A model generated the notes under the pieces. That model saw only the letters and a program-made list of their open reading frames with translations, was not told the DNA's origin and searched no databases. Shown piece by piece: positions 7,997 through 17,112 of a stretch of DNA of 57,667 bases (the stretch's first letter is position 1; the number at the start of each line of letters is the position of its first letter). Location: contig CAJTAT010000011.1 in assembly GCA_910574475.1 (NCBI GenBank), forward strand, positions 41,099 through 98,765, written 5' to 3'. A program made the position numbers and the translations under genes. Source of the DNA: Clostridia bacterium (GTDB taxonomy: Bacteria; Bacillota; Clostridia; Lachnospirales; Lachnospiraceae).

Positions 7997-8905
7997 ATGT
8001 GTAAAGTACTCACATTGTTATATCACAGAGTAAATAACCTGAAACACGACAAACATCTTCTTGCTGTCACCCCAGATAATTTTTATAAGCAGTTGATGTT
8101 TCTGAAAGAACACTATCCTATCGTAAGGTTTGAAGAAGATTGGAATAATCTTAGGGAAGATGCAGTCTGTATTACCTTTGATGATGGATACATGGACAAT
8201 TTCACAAATGCGCTGCCAATATTGCAGGAGTTAGAGATTCCAGCTACTGTGTTCGTAGCTACAGGTAATGTCGATTCTTCTGAGGAATTTTGGTGGGATG
8301 AGCTGGAAAGAATTTTGTTGGACAGACAGAGAAATTACGATAGCACATTTACATTAGAGGATGAACTGTTTTCATGCCAATGGCCTACGGAGACTTTTGC
8401 AGACAGAGAAGAGCTATATGATACGCTGCATTGGCTGATGCATGGCAAAATTGCGGTCAGCAAAAGAAAGGCATGGATGAGACAGCTTCAGAGCTGGAGC
8501 AAGGCTGGAAATATGGGGAGAAAACAAAACCAGGCAATGCAGACGGAGAAGATTGAGGAACTGCCTTCTCTGCTGACTGTGGGTGCGCATACGGTGAATC
8601 ATCCTTCCCTTAAAAGCCTGTCAAAGCAGGATCAGGAGTATGAAATCAGTCAATCCATAAAGGATTTGGAAACTCTTCTAAAACGTAGGATTACTGTTTT
8701 TTCCTATCCATTTGGAACGGCTGAGGATTTTGATAAAACGACAATTGATTTATGCAGGAAGGAGAATATTTGTAAAGTTGCAGCAAACATTCCAGGACTT
8801 TGGACGCCCCGGTGCAGTGATTATGAGATACCGAGAAATATTATAAGGAATTGGAATATAGAGGAGTATATACAGAAGATAGAAGAACTTTGGAAAATGG
8901 GGTAG
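7997..8905 (+). CDS. Polysaccharide deacetylase (carbohydrate esterase family 4)
   Basis: This 302-aa protein shows the NodB homology fold: LLYHRVNN at the start, the metal-binding and catalytic ITFDDGYMDN motif (Asp62/Asp63 region), the VGAHTVNHPSL motif with two metal-ligand His residues, and FSYPFG near residue 235. The family removes N- or O-acetyl groups from sugars. It has no signal peptide, so it probably acts inside the cell on a lipid-linked or nucleotide-linked sugar before export rather than on the wall. GGAAGGA precedes the start. It sits between the radical SAM enzyme and a methyltransferase. Confidence 0.87.
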   Translation: MCKVLTLLYHRVNNLKHDKHLLAVTPDNFYKQLMFLKEHYPIVRFEEDWNNLREDAVCITFDDGYMDNFTNALPILQELEIPATVFVATGNVDSSEEFWWDELERILLDRQRNYDSTFTLEDELFSCQWPTETFADREELYDTLHWLMHGKIAVSKRKAWMRQLQSWSKAGNMGRKQNQAMQTEKIEELPSLLTVGAHTVNHPSLKSLSKQDQEYEISQSIKDLETLLKRRITVFSYPFGTAEDFDKTTIDLCRKENICKVAANIPGLWTPRCSDYEIPRNIIRNWNIEEYIQKIEELWKMG

Positions 8906-8911
8906 GAATAT

Positions 8912-9943
8912 ATGGAATATATTGGAAGCTTTGAATGTGACAAAAAGCTAATTAACAACGAGGCAGGTATTGTGATATTTGGCGCAGGAAAAGGTCTCAG
9001 TGGGTTGCTGGATAAGATGGAAAAATCAGGGATAAAAGGAAGGGTTCTATGCATATGCGATAACAACTCCGAACAGCAGGGAAATTTTATACAGGGAATC
9101 CAGGTAATCAGTCCAGAGGAAGCCATATGTCGATATAGCAATGCCATGTTTATTGTATATAATCGGTTTTGTGAGGAGATAAGTAAGCAGCTAATAGATG
9201 AAGGGATTGAGAGGATTCATTTGATAAGGTGCTGGAATGTGGAATCTAATAAGAGGGAAGCATCTTCGCAGATTAAAAACAACAGGGAAAACGGGCTGCT
9301 TGAGATACCCTTGAAGCCGGTAAGCAGTGTTTTTGGGTTGGACAGGGGACTTCCTATTGATAGATATTATATTGAAAAATTTTTGGCTGAAAATGCATCT
9401 TTTATCAAGGGAACGACGCTTGAGGTGGCAGACAGAGAATATACGATGAAATATGGCAGAGGCGTGGAGGAAAGTATTGTTACACATGTGGACAGCGCTT
9501 CTGGTAGCGGAAGCAGGCTTGTAAATTTGGAGACTGGAGAAGGTGTGACGGATGATTTTGCAGACTGCTTTATTTTAACACAGACACTGCCTTTTATCTA
9601 TGATATCAGGGCCGCGGCACAAAATATAGTCAGATCTCTGAAAAGGGGAGGAGTAGCGCTTGTTACAGTTCCTGGAATCACACAGATCAGTAGATATGAT
9701 ATGGACAGATGGGGACATTATTGGAGTTTCACAACAGCTTCCCTAAAAAGATTATTTGAGGAATGTGACCATGTGGAAGATGTGGAGATCCGGGCATATG
9801 GAAATGTGAAAGCGGCAGCCTGTGGATTGTATGGATTAGCGGTGGAGGATATGAGGCAGGAGGATTTGGAGTATCGGGACGATGATTATCAACAGATTAT
9901 AACGGCAGTAGTAAGAAAAAGCCGGGGAGATCTCTCAAGATGA
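8912..9943 (+). CDS. Class I SAM methyltransferase with N-terminal Rossmann module
   Basis: Residues 15-105 are the shared module (IVIFGAGKGLSGLL, then CDNNSEQQG). The rest is a class I methyltransferase with an unusual front end. The later motifs are clear: a DCFILTQTLPFI strand, LKRGGVALVTVPG, and a WGHYWSFTTASLKRLF stretch typical of Methyltransf_11 enzymes from sugar clusters. The canonical glycine-rich SAM loop is replaced by LEVADREYTMKYG at about 169-181, as in a known subgroup of these proteins. It starts 6 bp after the deacetylase stop and its stop overlaps the next start by 4 bp. Confidence 0.75.
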   Translation: MEYIGSFECDKKLINNEAGIVIFGAGKGLSGLLDKMEKSGIKGRVLCICDNNSEQQGNFIQGIQVISPEEAICRYSNAMFIVYNRFCEEISKQLIDEGIERIHLIRCWNVESNKREASSQIKNNRENGLLEIPLKPVSSVFGLDRGLPIDRYYIEKFLAENASFIKGTTLEVADREYTMKYGRGVEESIVTHVDSASGSGSRLVNLETGEGVTDDFADCFILTQTLPFIYDIRAAAQNIVRSLKRGGVALVTVPGITQISRYDMDRWGHYWSFTTASLKRLFEECDHVEDVEIRAYGNVKAAACGLYGLAVEDMRQEDLEYRDDDYQQIITAVVRKSRGDLSR

Positions 9944-11199
9944 AAAAAATATTGTGGGTGTGCAATACACCGCTGCCAGAGATACAAAATGCAGTTGGAA
10001 TTAGAAATTATAACGAAGGCTGGCTCATAGGAATATCGAATCAGCTGCGGAAAAGGGAAGATATTGTTTTTCACTATGCGTTTCCCCAAAGCAGGTATAA
10101 GCGAACTTTCAATCAGACAATTGATGGAATCACCTTTTGGGGATTTTATAATTTTCAACAAATTCCATATAAGATTGAAAAAGAAAGGGAGCAAACCTTA
10201 AGGACAATCATTGCTAAAGTAAACCCTGATATCATACATATTTTTGGAACGGAATATTCGCATACTTTAGAATGTATCAAAAGCGTGCCTGACAAGAAGA
10301 AAGTAGTGGTATCTGTGCAGGGGCTGGTATCGGAACTTGCTACTGTATATACAAAAGGGATTCCATTTAAGGACAGATTGGCAGGGAAGTTTGAAGGAAC
10401 GGAATATCGCTGCATATTAACGGAAAAGTTTGATTTTTATAAAAGAGGAGTGAATGAAAGAAACGTATTGTTAAGGATCCAAAATGTGATTGGCCGTACA
10501 GATTGGGATAAAAAATGTGTGCAAAAGCGAAATGCAGGCTGTAAATACTATCATTGCAGTGAGACTTTGAGAGATGTTTTTTATGAGGATTCATGGGATA
10601 TAAGAAGCATACAAAGACATTCTGTGTTTGTGAGTCAAGCTGGATATTCAATTAAAGGACTGCATATTTTAATTCCCGCACTTGCTTTGATAAAGAGGAG
10701 ATATCCTGATGTATTGGTATATGTGGCAGGTGATAAAGCCTTTTTGAAAAGAAATACGCCTTATGGATGTTATATCAAAAAACTAATAAAACAATATTCT
10801 GTGGAAGAAAATATTGTTTTTTTAGGATTTTTTACAGCAGAGAAAATAAAACAGCAGCTTCTTAAAACTCATGTGATGGTAATGCCTTCTTTACTTGAAA
10901 ATTCACCTAATTCCATTGGAGAAGCGATGATGATGGGGGTTCCCGTTGTTGCCGCTAAGGTAGGCGGTATTCCAAGCCTGATGAGTGATGGGAAAGAAGG
11001 GTATTTGTATGCATGTATGGATAAAAAAGATTTAGCCAGGAAAATCTGCAAAATTTTTTTGCATGATGATCTGGCATTGAAATTTTCAAAAAATGGACGA
11101 AAAACTGGGGCAAAATTATATAACAGATCCAATAATTTAGACCGGTTGTTAGAAATATATGATGAGATTATACATTCGGATAAGAGAAATAGGAAATGA
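9940..11199 (+). CDS. GT4-family glycosyltransferase (GT-B fold)
   Basis: This 419-aa protein has the two-lobed GT-B layout. The N-lobe begins KKILWVCNTPLPE and contains PDIIHIFGTEYSH. The C-lobe has a VSQAGYSIKGLHIL strand-helix and the MPSLLENSPNSIGEAMMMG motif with the conserved E-x7-E spacing that binds the donor nucleotide-sugar, followed by GVPVVAAKVGGIPSL. It is a retaining glycosyltransferase of the GT4 group. The start overlaps the preceding stop (ATGA), and GGGGAG lies upstream. No Rossmann module is attached. Confidence 0.87.
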   Translation: MKKILWVCNTPLPEIQNAVGIRNYNEGWLIGISNQLRKREDIVFHYAFPQSRYKRTFNQTIDGITFWGFYNFQQIPYKIEKEREQTLRTIIAKVNPDIIHIFGTEYSHTLECIKSVPDKKKVVVSVQGLVSELATVYTKGIPFKDRLAGKFEGTEYRCILTEKFDFYKRGVNERNVLLRIQNVIGRTDWDKKCVQKRNAGCKYYHCSETLRDVFYEDSWDIRSIQRHSVFVSQAGYSIKGLHILIPALALIKRRYPDVLVYVAGDKAFLKRNTPYGCYIKKLIKQYSVEENIVFLGFFTAEKIKQQLLKTHVMVMPSLLENSPNSIGEAMMMGVPVVAAKVGGIPSLMSDGKEGYLYACMDKKDLARKICKIFLHDDLALKFSKNGRKTGAKLYNRSNNLDRLLEIYDEIIHSDKRNRK

Positions 11200-11205
11200 G
11201 GTGAT

Positions 11206-11700
11206 ATGGTGAAAAAGCAAGTCATTGCCATTTTTTCAGCGCTAACAGGGGCGGCAGTCGGGGCAGCCGCAATGAAAAAAATTTTCAGAATAGAGACGGA
11301 TAAAGCAAAAACCCTTTCCGATAAGCATTGGGCGATGTTCCTGATGATGAATCAGTGGATACAAGCGAAGCAGGAAGGAAAGAGCCTGGAGGAATATTTC
11401 ATAAAGAATAACTATAAGAAAATTGCAGTATATGGAATGAGTTATGTGGGAGAACGTCTGATAGAGGAACTAAAAGGCAATGAAATAAAGGTTGCATATG
11501 GGATTGACAGAAATGCAGGTGGGCTGTATGCAGATGTTGATATAGTGTCTCCTGATGATTCGCTAGAAGATGTGGATGCAGTTATCGTGACTTCCATATT
11601 TTATATGGAGGAAATAGAAATGGATTTGTCTGACAAACTTTCTTGCCCCATTGTTTCATTGGAAGATATCTTAAATGAAATGCAACAGATAAAGGATTAA
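11206..11700 (+). CDS. Membrane-anchored stand-alone Rossmann-module protein
   Basis: The protein has 164 aa. Residues 5-25 form one small hydrophobic helix (AIFSALTGAAVGAAA), which should anchor it to the membrane. A helical linker leads to a Rossmann-like module from about residue 68 (KKIAVYGMSYVGERLI, then GIDRNAG) to the end. No other catalytic domain is present, so this is the operon's shared module by itself. The Gly-rich loop is altered (GMSYVG instead of GxGxxG). It could be the membrane docking point for the module-bearing enzymes, but that is inference. GAGGTG lies only 2 nt before the ATG at 11206 and 5 nt before the GTG at 11209, so the true start may be 11209. Confidence 0.7.
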   Translation: MVKKQVIAIFSALTGAAVGAAAMKKIFRIETDKAKTLSDKHWAMFLMMNQWIQAKQEGKSLEEYFIKNNYKKIAVYGMSYVGERLIEELKGNEIKVAYGIDRNAGGLYADVDIVSPDDSLEDVDAVIVTSIFYMEEIEMDLSDKLSCPIVSLEDILNEMQQIKD

Positions 11701-11708
11701 TAAATGCT

Positions 11709-12812
11709 ATGAAAATTTCAATTATTACCGTATGCCTGAACAGCGAACAAACAATAGAGCAAACAATCCAAAGTGTTATGAACCAAAAGGATAGTGACTA
11801 TGAGTATATTATCATTGATGGAAAGTCAACAGATAAGACTTTGGAGATAATTGAAAAATATAGAAGCAAAACATTAAGAGTTATAAGTGAAAACGATAGT
11901 GGAATATATGATGCTATGAATAAAGGAATAGCCCTGGCAAGCGGAGATATTATAGGTATTATTAATTCGGATGATTGGTACGAACCAGGGGTATTTGAAG
12001 CAATACGAAAATGTTTTCAAAAGACCGACGCAGAAGCAATCTATGGAAGAATGAATTTGATCTATGAGAATGGAAAAGTAGGATTTTTAGTTCCAAGTGA
12101 CATAGAAAAAATAAGATATGAAATGGAGATTCCCCATCCAACTGTTTTTATTAAAAAAGAAATATACAAAAAGTATGGAGGATTTCAATTAAAATATAAG
12201 ATTGCGGCAGATTATGATTTGATGCTGAGGCTATATACAAAGGGCGTTAAGTTTGAGTACATAGACAGAGTATTGGCGAATTTCCGCATGAGTGGAATTA
12301 GTGTTCAGCAAGAAGAGGTATGTGGAAAGGAAACATTGATGATAGCTCAACAATATTTGCCATATGCTTCTTTAGGGAGTCGGAAGTATTTTAAGGATAT
12401 CATTGCGCATAGATGGAAAGCATATATTTTTGAAAAATTAGTGAATCATTTTCCCCAGGAATTTTATGATATTTTGAATAAAAAATTAGGAGTGGGCTCT
12501 TATGATGACATAGCAATATTTGGAGCGGGAAAGTGGGGAATATCTGTATACAACTTATTATGGCAAAAGAATATCACTCCTTTATTTATTGTTGATAACA
12601 GTATCAAAAAACAGGGGAAATTAAAAGATGGAATACAAATTTTAGGACCAGAGACATTACGCTTTTTTAAAGGTGTTTTATTAATTATGGTGAAAGAATT
12701 TAGCCCTGAAATTTTATTACAGGTTGGGAAAATAAATAGTTCAGAATTGTATTGTATTGCCTGGGAAGAAATAGCCGATGAATTTGCCTGGGGAACAAAT
12801 ATTTATGAATGA
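11709..12812 (+). CDS. Family 2 glycosyltransferase with C-terminal Rossmann module
   Basis: Residues 1-230 are a GT2 domain of the WcaA-like type: ISIITVCLNSEQTIEQTIQS, IIIDGKSTDKT near residue 35, and NSDDWYEPG near residue 87 as the metal-binding motif, followed by the PHPTVFIKKEIY acceptor-side motif. From about residue 263 the shared module begins (IAIFGAGKWGISVYNL, VDNSIKKQG). The arrangement is the reverse of the methyltransferases, where the module is N-terminal. The ribosome binding site is weak (AAGGA 12 nt upstream), so it may rely on coupling to the previous gene, 8 bp away. Confidence 0.86.
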   Translation: MKISIITVCLNSEQTIEQTIQSVMNQKDSDYEYIIIDGKSTDKTLEIIEKYRSKTLRVISENDSGIYDAMNKGIALASGDIIGIINSDDWYEPGVFEAIRKCFQKTDAEAIYGRMNLIYENGKVGFLVPSDIEKIRYEMEIPHPTVFIKKEIYKKYGGFQLKYKIAADYDLMLRLYTKGVKFEYIDRVLANFRMSGISVQQEEVCGKETLMIAQQYLPYASLGSRKYFKDIIAHRWKAYIFEKLVNHFPQEFYDILNKKLGVGSYDDIAIFGAGKWGISVYNLLWQKNITPLFIVDNSIKKQGKLKDGIQILGPETLRFFKGVLLIMVKEFSPEILLQVGKINSSELYCIAWEEIADEFAWGTNIYE

Positions 12813-12830
12813 TAATTGGAGAATATCAAT

Positions 12831-14036
12831 ATGGTTCAGGTGTATATATGGGGAGCAGGACATTATGCCCGTCAGGTCATAGATGAAATAGATTGTACAA
12901 GAGTAAACATATTAGGAATTTTAGATAGGGATAAAGATAAACAAGATAGGACAGTATTTTCATCTCTTCCGATTATATCTCCAATAGAAATATTGGGAAA
13001 AAACTATGATTATTTAATTATTTCTGTCAAGAACTATAAAGCGATAGAGCAGGAGTGTGAAAAACTAGGGATTGAAAAAGAAAAGGTAATCGCTTATTGG
13101 AAAGAGGAAACCTACAATTGTGTATTTAAGAAGAGGCCTGAAAGAATCGAGACTTTACTTAAAGAAAAAAGGGTAATTCAATGTCGTTTGGACAGTGCTC
13201 CATATGAATGGGGGATTAAAGAAGTACCAAGAATTCTGGAAGGAACAAAGCTTTTAGAAAAAATTGTTGAGGATCATAGCAGCTTATGTCGGTTTGGGGA
13301 CGGTGAGTTTGAAATGATTCGCGGAAAGGAACGTCCCTGGTTTCAAAAACCGAATTATATGTTAAGCAGACGGTTGGAGGAAGTCCTATTTTCAGAGGAT
13401 GATGGGATAAATATAGCTATAGCACAGAATTTTGTTGGATTTGAGCAGTATAAAGAAGACGCGGCAGACAGTATCCGGGAATATATGTTTGGAGATACAA
13501 GAAGCGAAATACTCCGATTGCTGGATAAACAAAGGTACTATTATGATACTTATGTCACCAGGCCCTATATCATTTATAAGGATAAAAAAAATGCAGATGA
13601 AATATTTCCCCTATTTAAGAAAATTTGGAATCATAGAGATGTAGTTATTGTAGAAGGGGAATATTCAAGAATCGGTGTAGGAAACGACTTGATGAAAAAT
13701 GTCCATTCTCTTTCCCGCATTTTATGTCCGTCGAAAAACGCATGGGACAAGTACCATGAGATATTACATACGATTCTGTGTAAAGTATCCAAGCAATCCT
13801 TGATCTGTATTTCATTAGGGCCAAGTGCAACAGTGCTTGCCTACGACTTGGCAAAAGAAGGCTATCAGGCCCTTGATATCGGCCAGCTTGATAATGAATA
13901 TGAGTGGTATTTGCGAGGAGCAAAGAAGCGAGAAGAGATTCCAGGGAAAATGGTGGCCGAGCTGGCAATAGAACAGAGATTTGAAATGGATAATGAAATA
14001 ATGTACAGAAATCAGATTCTTACAAAAATTGTTTAA
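12831..14036 (+). CDS. GT-D (DUF1792) glycosyltransferase with N-terminal Rossmann module
   Basis: The shared module occupies residues 1-95 (VYIWGAGHYARQVID, LDRDKDKQD). The rest matches the GT-D fold: a CRFGDGEFEMIRG motif near 155, a VVIVEGEYSRIGVGNDL stretch, and ICISLGPSATVLAYDL followed by GYQALDIGQLDNEYEW near the end. The founding member of this fold (DUF1792 of streptococcal dGT1) extends glycans on a serine-rich-repeat adhesin, which makes protein glycosylation a reasonable idea for this operon. The frame opens with a TTG at 12816, but TTGGAG at 12816-12821 is the ribosome binding site for the ATG at 12831, which I take as the start. Confidence 0.85.
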   Translation: MVQVYIWGAGHYARQVIDEIDCTRVNILGILDRDKDKQDRTVFSSLPIISPIEILGKNYDYLIISVKNYKAIEQECEKLGIEKEKVIAYWKEETYNCVFKKRPERIETLLKEKRVIQCRLDSAPYEWGIKEVPRILEGTKLLEKIVEDHSSLCRFGDGEFEMIRGKERPWFQKPNYMLSRRLEEVLFSEDDGINIAIAQNFVGFEQYKEDAADSIREYMFGDTRSEILRLLDKQRYYYDTYVTRPYIIYKDKKNADEIFPLFKKIWNHRDVVIVEGEYSRIGVGNDLMKNVHSLSRILCPSKNAWDKYHEILHTILCKVSKQSLICISLGPSATVLAYDLAKEGYQALDIGQLDNEYEWYLRGAKKREEIPGKMVAELAIEQRFEMDNEIMYRNQILTKIV

Positions 14037-14047
14037 AAGGAACTTGT

Positions 14048-15151
14048 ATGAGAAACGTATATTTTTTTGGCCTTGGATATTGTGCAAAGTACTTTATAAA
14101 TAAAGTAAAGATTGCTTTAAAGGAATTAGGTGACTTTCAGGTATTGGGAATCCTGGACAATAATGTAAATAAGGTGGGAACAATATTTGAGGGATACAAG
14201 GTTTATAGTCCTGATATTTTAAAGGAAGTTTCTTGTGATTTGGTTTTGATTTTTTTAATGAAAGAATATAGCTATAAACTAGTATTTCAACAATTGTCAA
14301 ATTTAATACCGAAAGAATGTATTCACGAATTTACGTTTCCGATGAAATTATTATTGGAAAAGAGATATAAAAATTCTACGGACGCCGAGATACAAGAGAC
14401 ATTAGAATACATTTCAAACCATAAAGTAACTGTATTTAATCAATTTATTAAAGCGGATGATACCTATGATGAAGTGAAGTGGGATCCACATATCGGCTTG
14501 CCATATGTTGACTTTAGAACAGTGGAAGGGAAAAAAGTACCAATGTACTATCCCTCTCATTATGATTTTATTGAAAGAGATGGTATGCGGTATGTTAAAA
14601 ATTTGCTATGGGAACAAAGTGAAGGCTCCCCGCATTTATACATAAAACCAAACCATGGGATAAAGGACGGAGATTGCATTGTTGATGCAGGTGTATGCGA
14701 AGGAAATTTTGCATTAAAATATGTGGATGTTGCGTCCCACATCTATCTTTTTGAGATGGATCCTGTGTGGCAAGAGCCATTAAAATATACCTTTCAGAAT
14801 TATGAAAATAAAGTGACTATTATTAATAAAATGCTTTCGGATAAGACAACAAATAAAATGTGTCGGATAGATGATATTATCACAAGCCAAAAGGTTGATT
14901 TTATCAAAATGGATATAGAAGGCGCCGAATTATCAGCGATTCATGGGGCAGAACGGATATTTCGTAGAAATAATATAAAATCTTCTATTTGTAGTTACCA
15001 CAGAAATGGAGATGAAAGAGCAATACGAACACAATTAGAAACCTATGGATATCAGACAACAGTATCCGAGGGCTATATGCTATTTTTACATGATGATGAA
15101 ACATGGAAAAAGGCCGATTTAAGGAGAGGAATTGTCTATGGAGAACGATAA
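14048..15151 (+). CDS. Second FkbM-family methyltransferase with N-terminal Rossmann module
   Basis: Residues 1-95 are the shared module (VYFFGLGYCAKYFI, LDNNVNKVG). The FkbM domain begins near residue 200: CIVDAGVCEGNFALKY is the SAM-binding loop, LFEMDP ends the acidic strand, and FIKMDIEGAELSAI is the characteristic late motif. Between them a 100-residue stretch (about 105-200) contains HYDFIERDGM and other conserved-looking residues of unknown role. It is a paralogue in architecture, not a close copy, of the gene at 4676, so two different positions may be methylated. AAGGAAC precedes the start. Confidence 0.83.
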   Translation: MRNVYFFGLGYCAKYFINKVKIALKELGDFQVLGILDNNVNKVGTIFEGYKVYSPDILKEVSCDLVLIFLMKEYSYKLVFQQLSNLIPKECIHEFTFPMKLLLEKRYKNSTDAEIQETLEYISNHKVTVFNQFIKADDTYDEVKWDPHIGLPYVDFRTVEGKKVPMYYPSHYDFIERDGMRYVKNLLWEQSEGSPHLYIKPNHGIKDGDCIVDAGVCEGNFALKYVDVASHIYLFEMDPVWQEPLKYTFQNYENKVTIINKMLSDKTTNKMCRIDDIITSQKVDFIKMDIEGAELSAIHGAERIFRRNNIKSSICSYHRNGDERAIRTQLETYGYQTTVSEGYMLFLHDDETWKKADLRRGIVYGER

Positions 15152-15153
15152 AT

Positions 15154-17088
15154 ATGAAAAGATTAGGAATCTACCTTACTTATGACAGTCAAAAAATTGT
15201 AGATGGCTACATTGGACACATGCTAAGTGAATTGAAGGCTTGCATGGATTACCTGGTTGTTGTCTGCAATGAAACAGAAATCATTCGTGGCAGAGAAATT
15301 TTGGAAGCATATGCAGATGAAATTTTTTATAGAGAAAATATAGGCCTGGATGCCGGTGGATTTAAAGATGCTTTAACTACATTTGTGGGATGGGACAGAG
15401 TGCTGGAGTTTGATGAGCTGGTACTTGTAAACGATTCTATTTTTGGCCCCTTTTGTCCTATGAAAGAGATATTCGATGAAATGGCGGAAAGACCCGTTGA
15501 TTTCTGGGGATTGGCCGGCCATGGAGAGTATCGAAAAGAAGGCTTGGACTTTTTCCCAGAACATATACAGACTTTCTTTCTAATAATTCGTTCCAAGATG
15601 CTCCATAGCAGTCCATTTAGAATTTACTGGGAAGATATGCCCTACTATGCTTCTTATAATCAGGTGGTGAGGGAACATGAAATGCAGTTTACACGCCATT
15701 TCTCTGAGCTTGGGTATACGTATGACTTTTTTGCAGATATAAAAGCAAATAATTCTGAAAATATTGCGAACAATTACTGTCAATATAGGCGTATCTCTTA
15801 TGAATTAATCAAAAAATATCAGTTTCCCTTTCTGAAAAAACAGCAGTTTTCGGATGATAAATTAGAAGAGCAGACACAGGAAAGCTGTTATCAGGCATTG
15901 AATTATATTGATCAAGAAACAGAGTATGATGTAAAGCTCATTTGGAACAATCTGATCCGTACGTTAGATCCTACAGACTTACAGAAGAATCTTCATCTTC
16001 AATACATTATTTCGTCAGAATCAGAGTATGAAATGAAACGATCAAATATAGTGATTTTAGTTTTTATTTCCTATGAGAAAACAGCAGAATATGTTTCTGA
16101 ATATTTGAAGGAATTGGATTTTTGCATAAAAATAATTGCTCAGGACCGCAGACTGTTAAATGATTATGAAACGTACGGATTTGAGTGTGAGCTGGTTCCT
16201 CAGGAAGACAGAATCAAGTATTTTAGGAAATTTAGTGACTATGATTTGGTATGTATCATAAATGATGCGGATCTTTCCTCAGAACAACAGCCGAATTATA
16301 TTGGAAAATCTTATTTTTTCAGTGTATGGAGCAATTTATTAAAAGAAAAAAACTACATCTTAAGAATTCAGGAATTATTTGATACAAAACCACAACTGGG
16401 GATTTTGACATGTCCATATCCTAATTTTGGAAAATATTTTGGAGATCTGGGAAAAGGGTGGGAGGGCAGATTTCAAGAAATATGTGAAGCTGCTAGAAAG
16501 AAGACGCTTACTTTCCAGCTTTCGGAGGACAAACCACCCTTCGCAAGGCCAAGAGATTTGTGGATCAGAGGTAATCTTTTGAATAGCCTGGAAGGGTGGG
16601 AAGCGGCCGATTTTGAGTATCTTTCCTGGCTGTGGATTTATCTTGCTCAGGATTCAGGCTATTATTCCGGGATCGTTGAAAGCGCTGAGTATGCAGCAAT
16701 GGATGTAATAAATATGCGCTGCTATCTGGAAGAGATTGCGGGGGTAGTCAGGCAGCAGTATGGGAACTTTACAGACTTGATTGAGTTAAAAAAACAGATA
16801 TCACAAGCTTCTTTACGTGATTTTATCTCAAAGTGTAACCATATCTACGTCTATGGAACTGGGATTTTTGCCAGAAAATATAAGGCTTTAATACCAAACC
16901 CAGAGGCCTATGTAGTGTCAGATGGACAAGCCAAGCTAAAAGAACTTGATGGGATACCGGTAAGGTATTTGTCTGAGCTTGAGATTACAGACGATTGCGG
17001 GCTGGTATTGTGCCTGAATAAAAAAGGGCAGATGCAAGTGATAGAGCAATTAAAAAAGCGTGGGATAGAAAATTATTTATGCATCTAG
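15154..17088 (+). CDS. RgpF-like rhamnan synthesis protein with C-terminal Rossmann module
   Basis: The first 240 residues match the RgpF/rhamnan synthesis family: RLGIYLTYDSQKIVDGYI, RENIGLDAGGFKDAL and ELVLVNDSIFGPFCPM are the typical blocks, and the DFWGLAGHGEY stretch follows. RgpF is a glycosyltransferase that adds side-chain or backbone sugars to streptococcal rhamnose polysaccharide. A second domain (about 300-550) continues with a PNFGKYFGDLGKGWEG region often seen after RgpF. The shared module closes the protein (IYVYGTGIFARKY, VVSDGQAK). The frame is open from 15103, but that would overlap the previous gene; the ATG at 15154, 2 bp after its stop and behind GGAG, is the natural start (644 aa). 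Confidence 0.8.
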   Translation: MKRLGIYLTYDSQKIVDGYIGHMLSELKACMDYLVVVCNETEIIRGREILEAYADEIFYRENIGLDAGGFKDALTTFVGWDRVLEFDELVLVNDSIFGPFCPMKEIFDEMAERPVDFWGLAGHGEYRKEGLDFFPEHIQTFFLIIRSKMLHSSPFRIYWEDMPYYASYNQVVREHEMQFTRHFSELGYTYDFFADIKANNSENIANNYCQYRRISYELIKKYQFPFLKKQQFSDDKLEEQTQESCYQALNYIDQETEYDVKLIWNNLIRTLDPTDLQKNLHLQYIISSESEYEMKRSNIVILVFISYEKTAEYVSEYLKELDFCIKIIAQDRRLLNDYETYGFECELVPQEDRIKYFRKFSDYDLVCIINDADLSSEQQPNYIGKSYFFSVWSNLLKEKNYILRIQELFDTKPQLGILTCPYPNFGKYFGDLGKGWEGRFQEICEAARKKTLTFQLSEDKPPFARPRDLWIRGNLLNSLEGWEAADFEYLSWLWIYLAQDSGYYSGIVESAEYAAMDVINMRCYLEEIAGVVRQQYGNFTDLIELKKQISQASLRDFISKCNHIYVYGTGIFARKYKALIPNPEAYVVSDGQAKLKELDGIPVRYLSELEITDDCGLVLCLNKKGQMQVIEQLKKRGIENYLCI

Positions 17089-17112
17089 GCGATGCTTTAG
17101 AGGAAATGGCGT

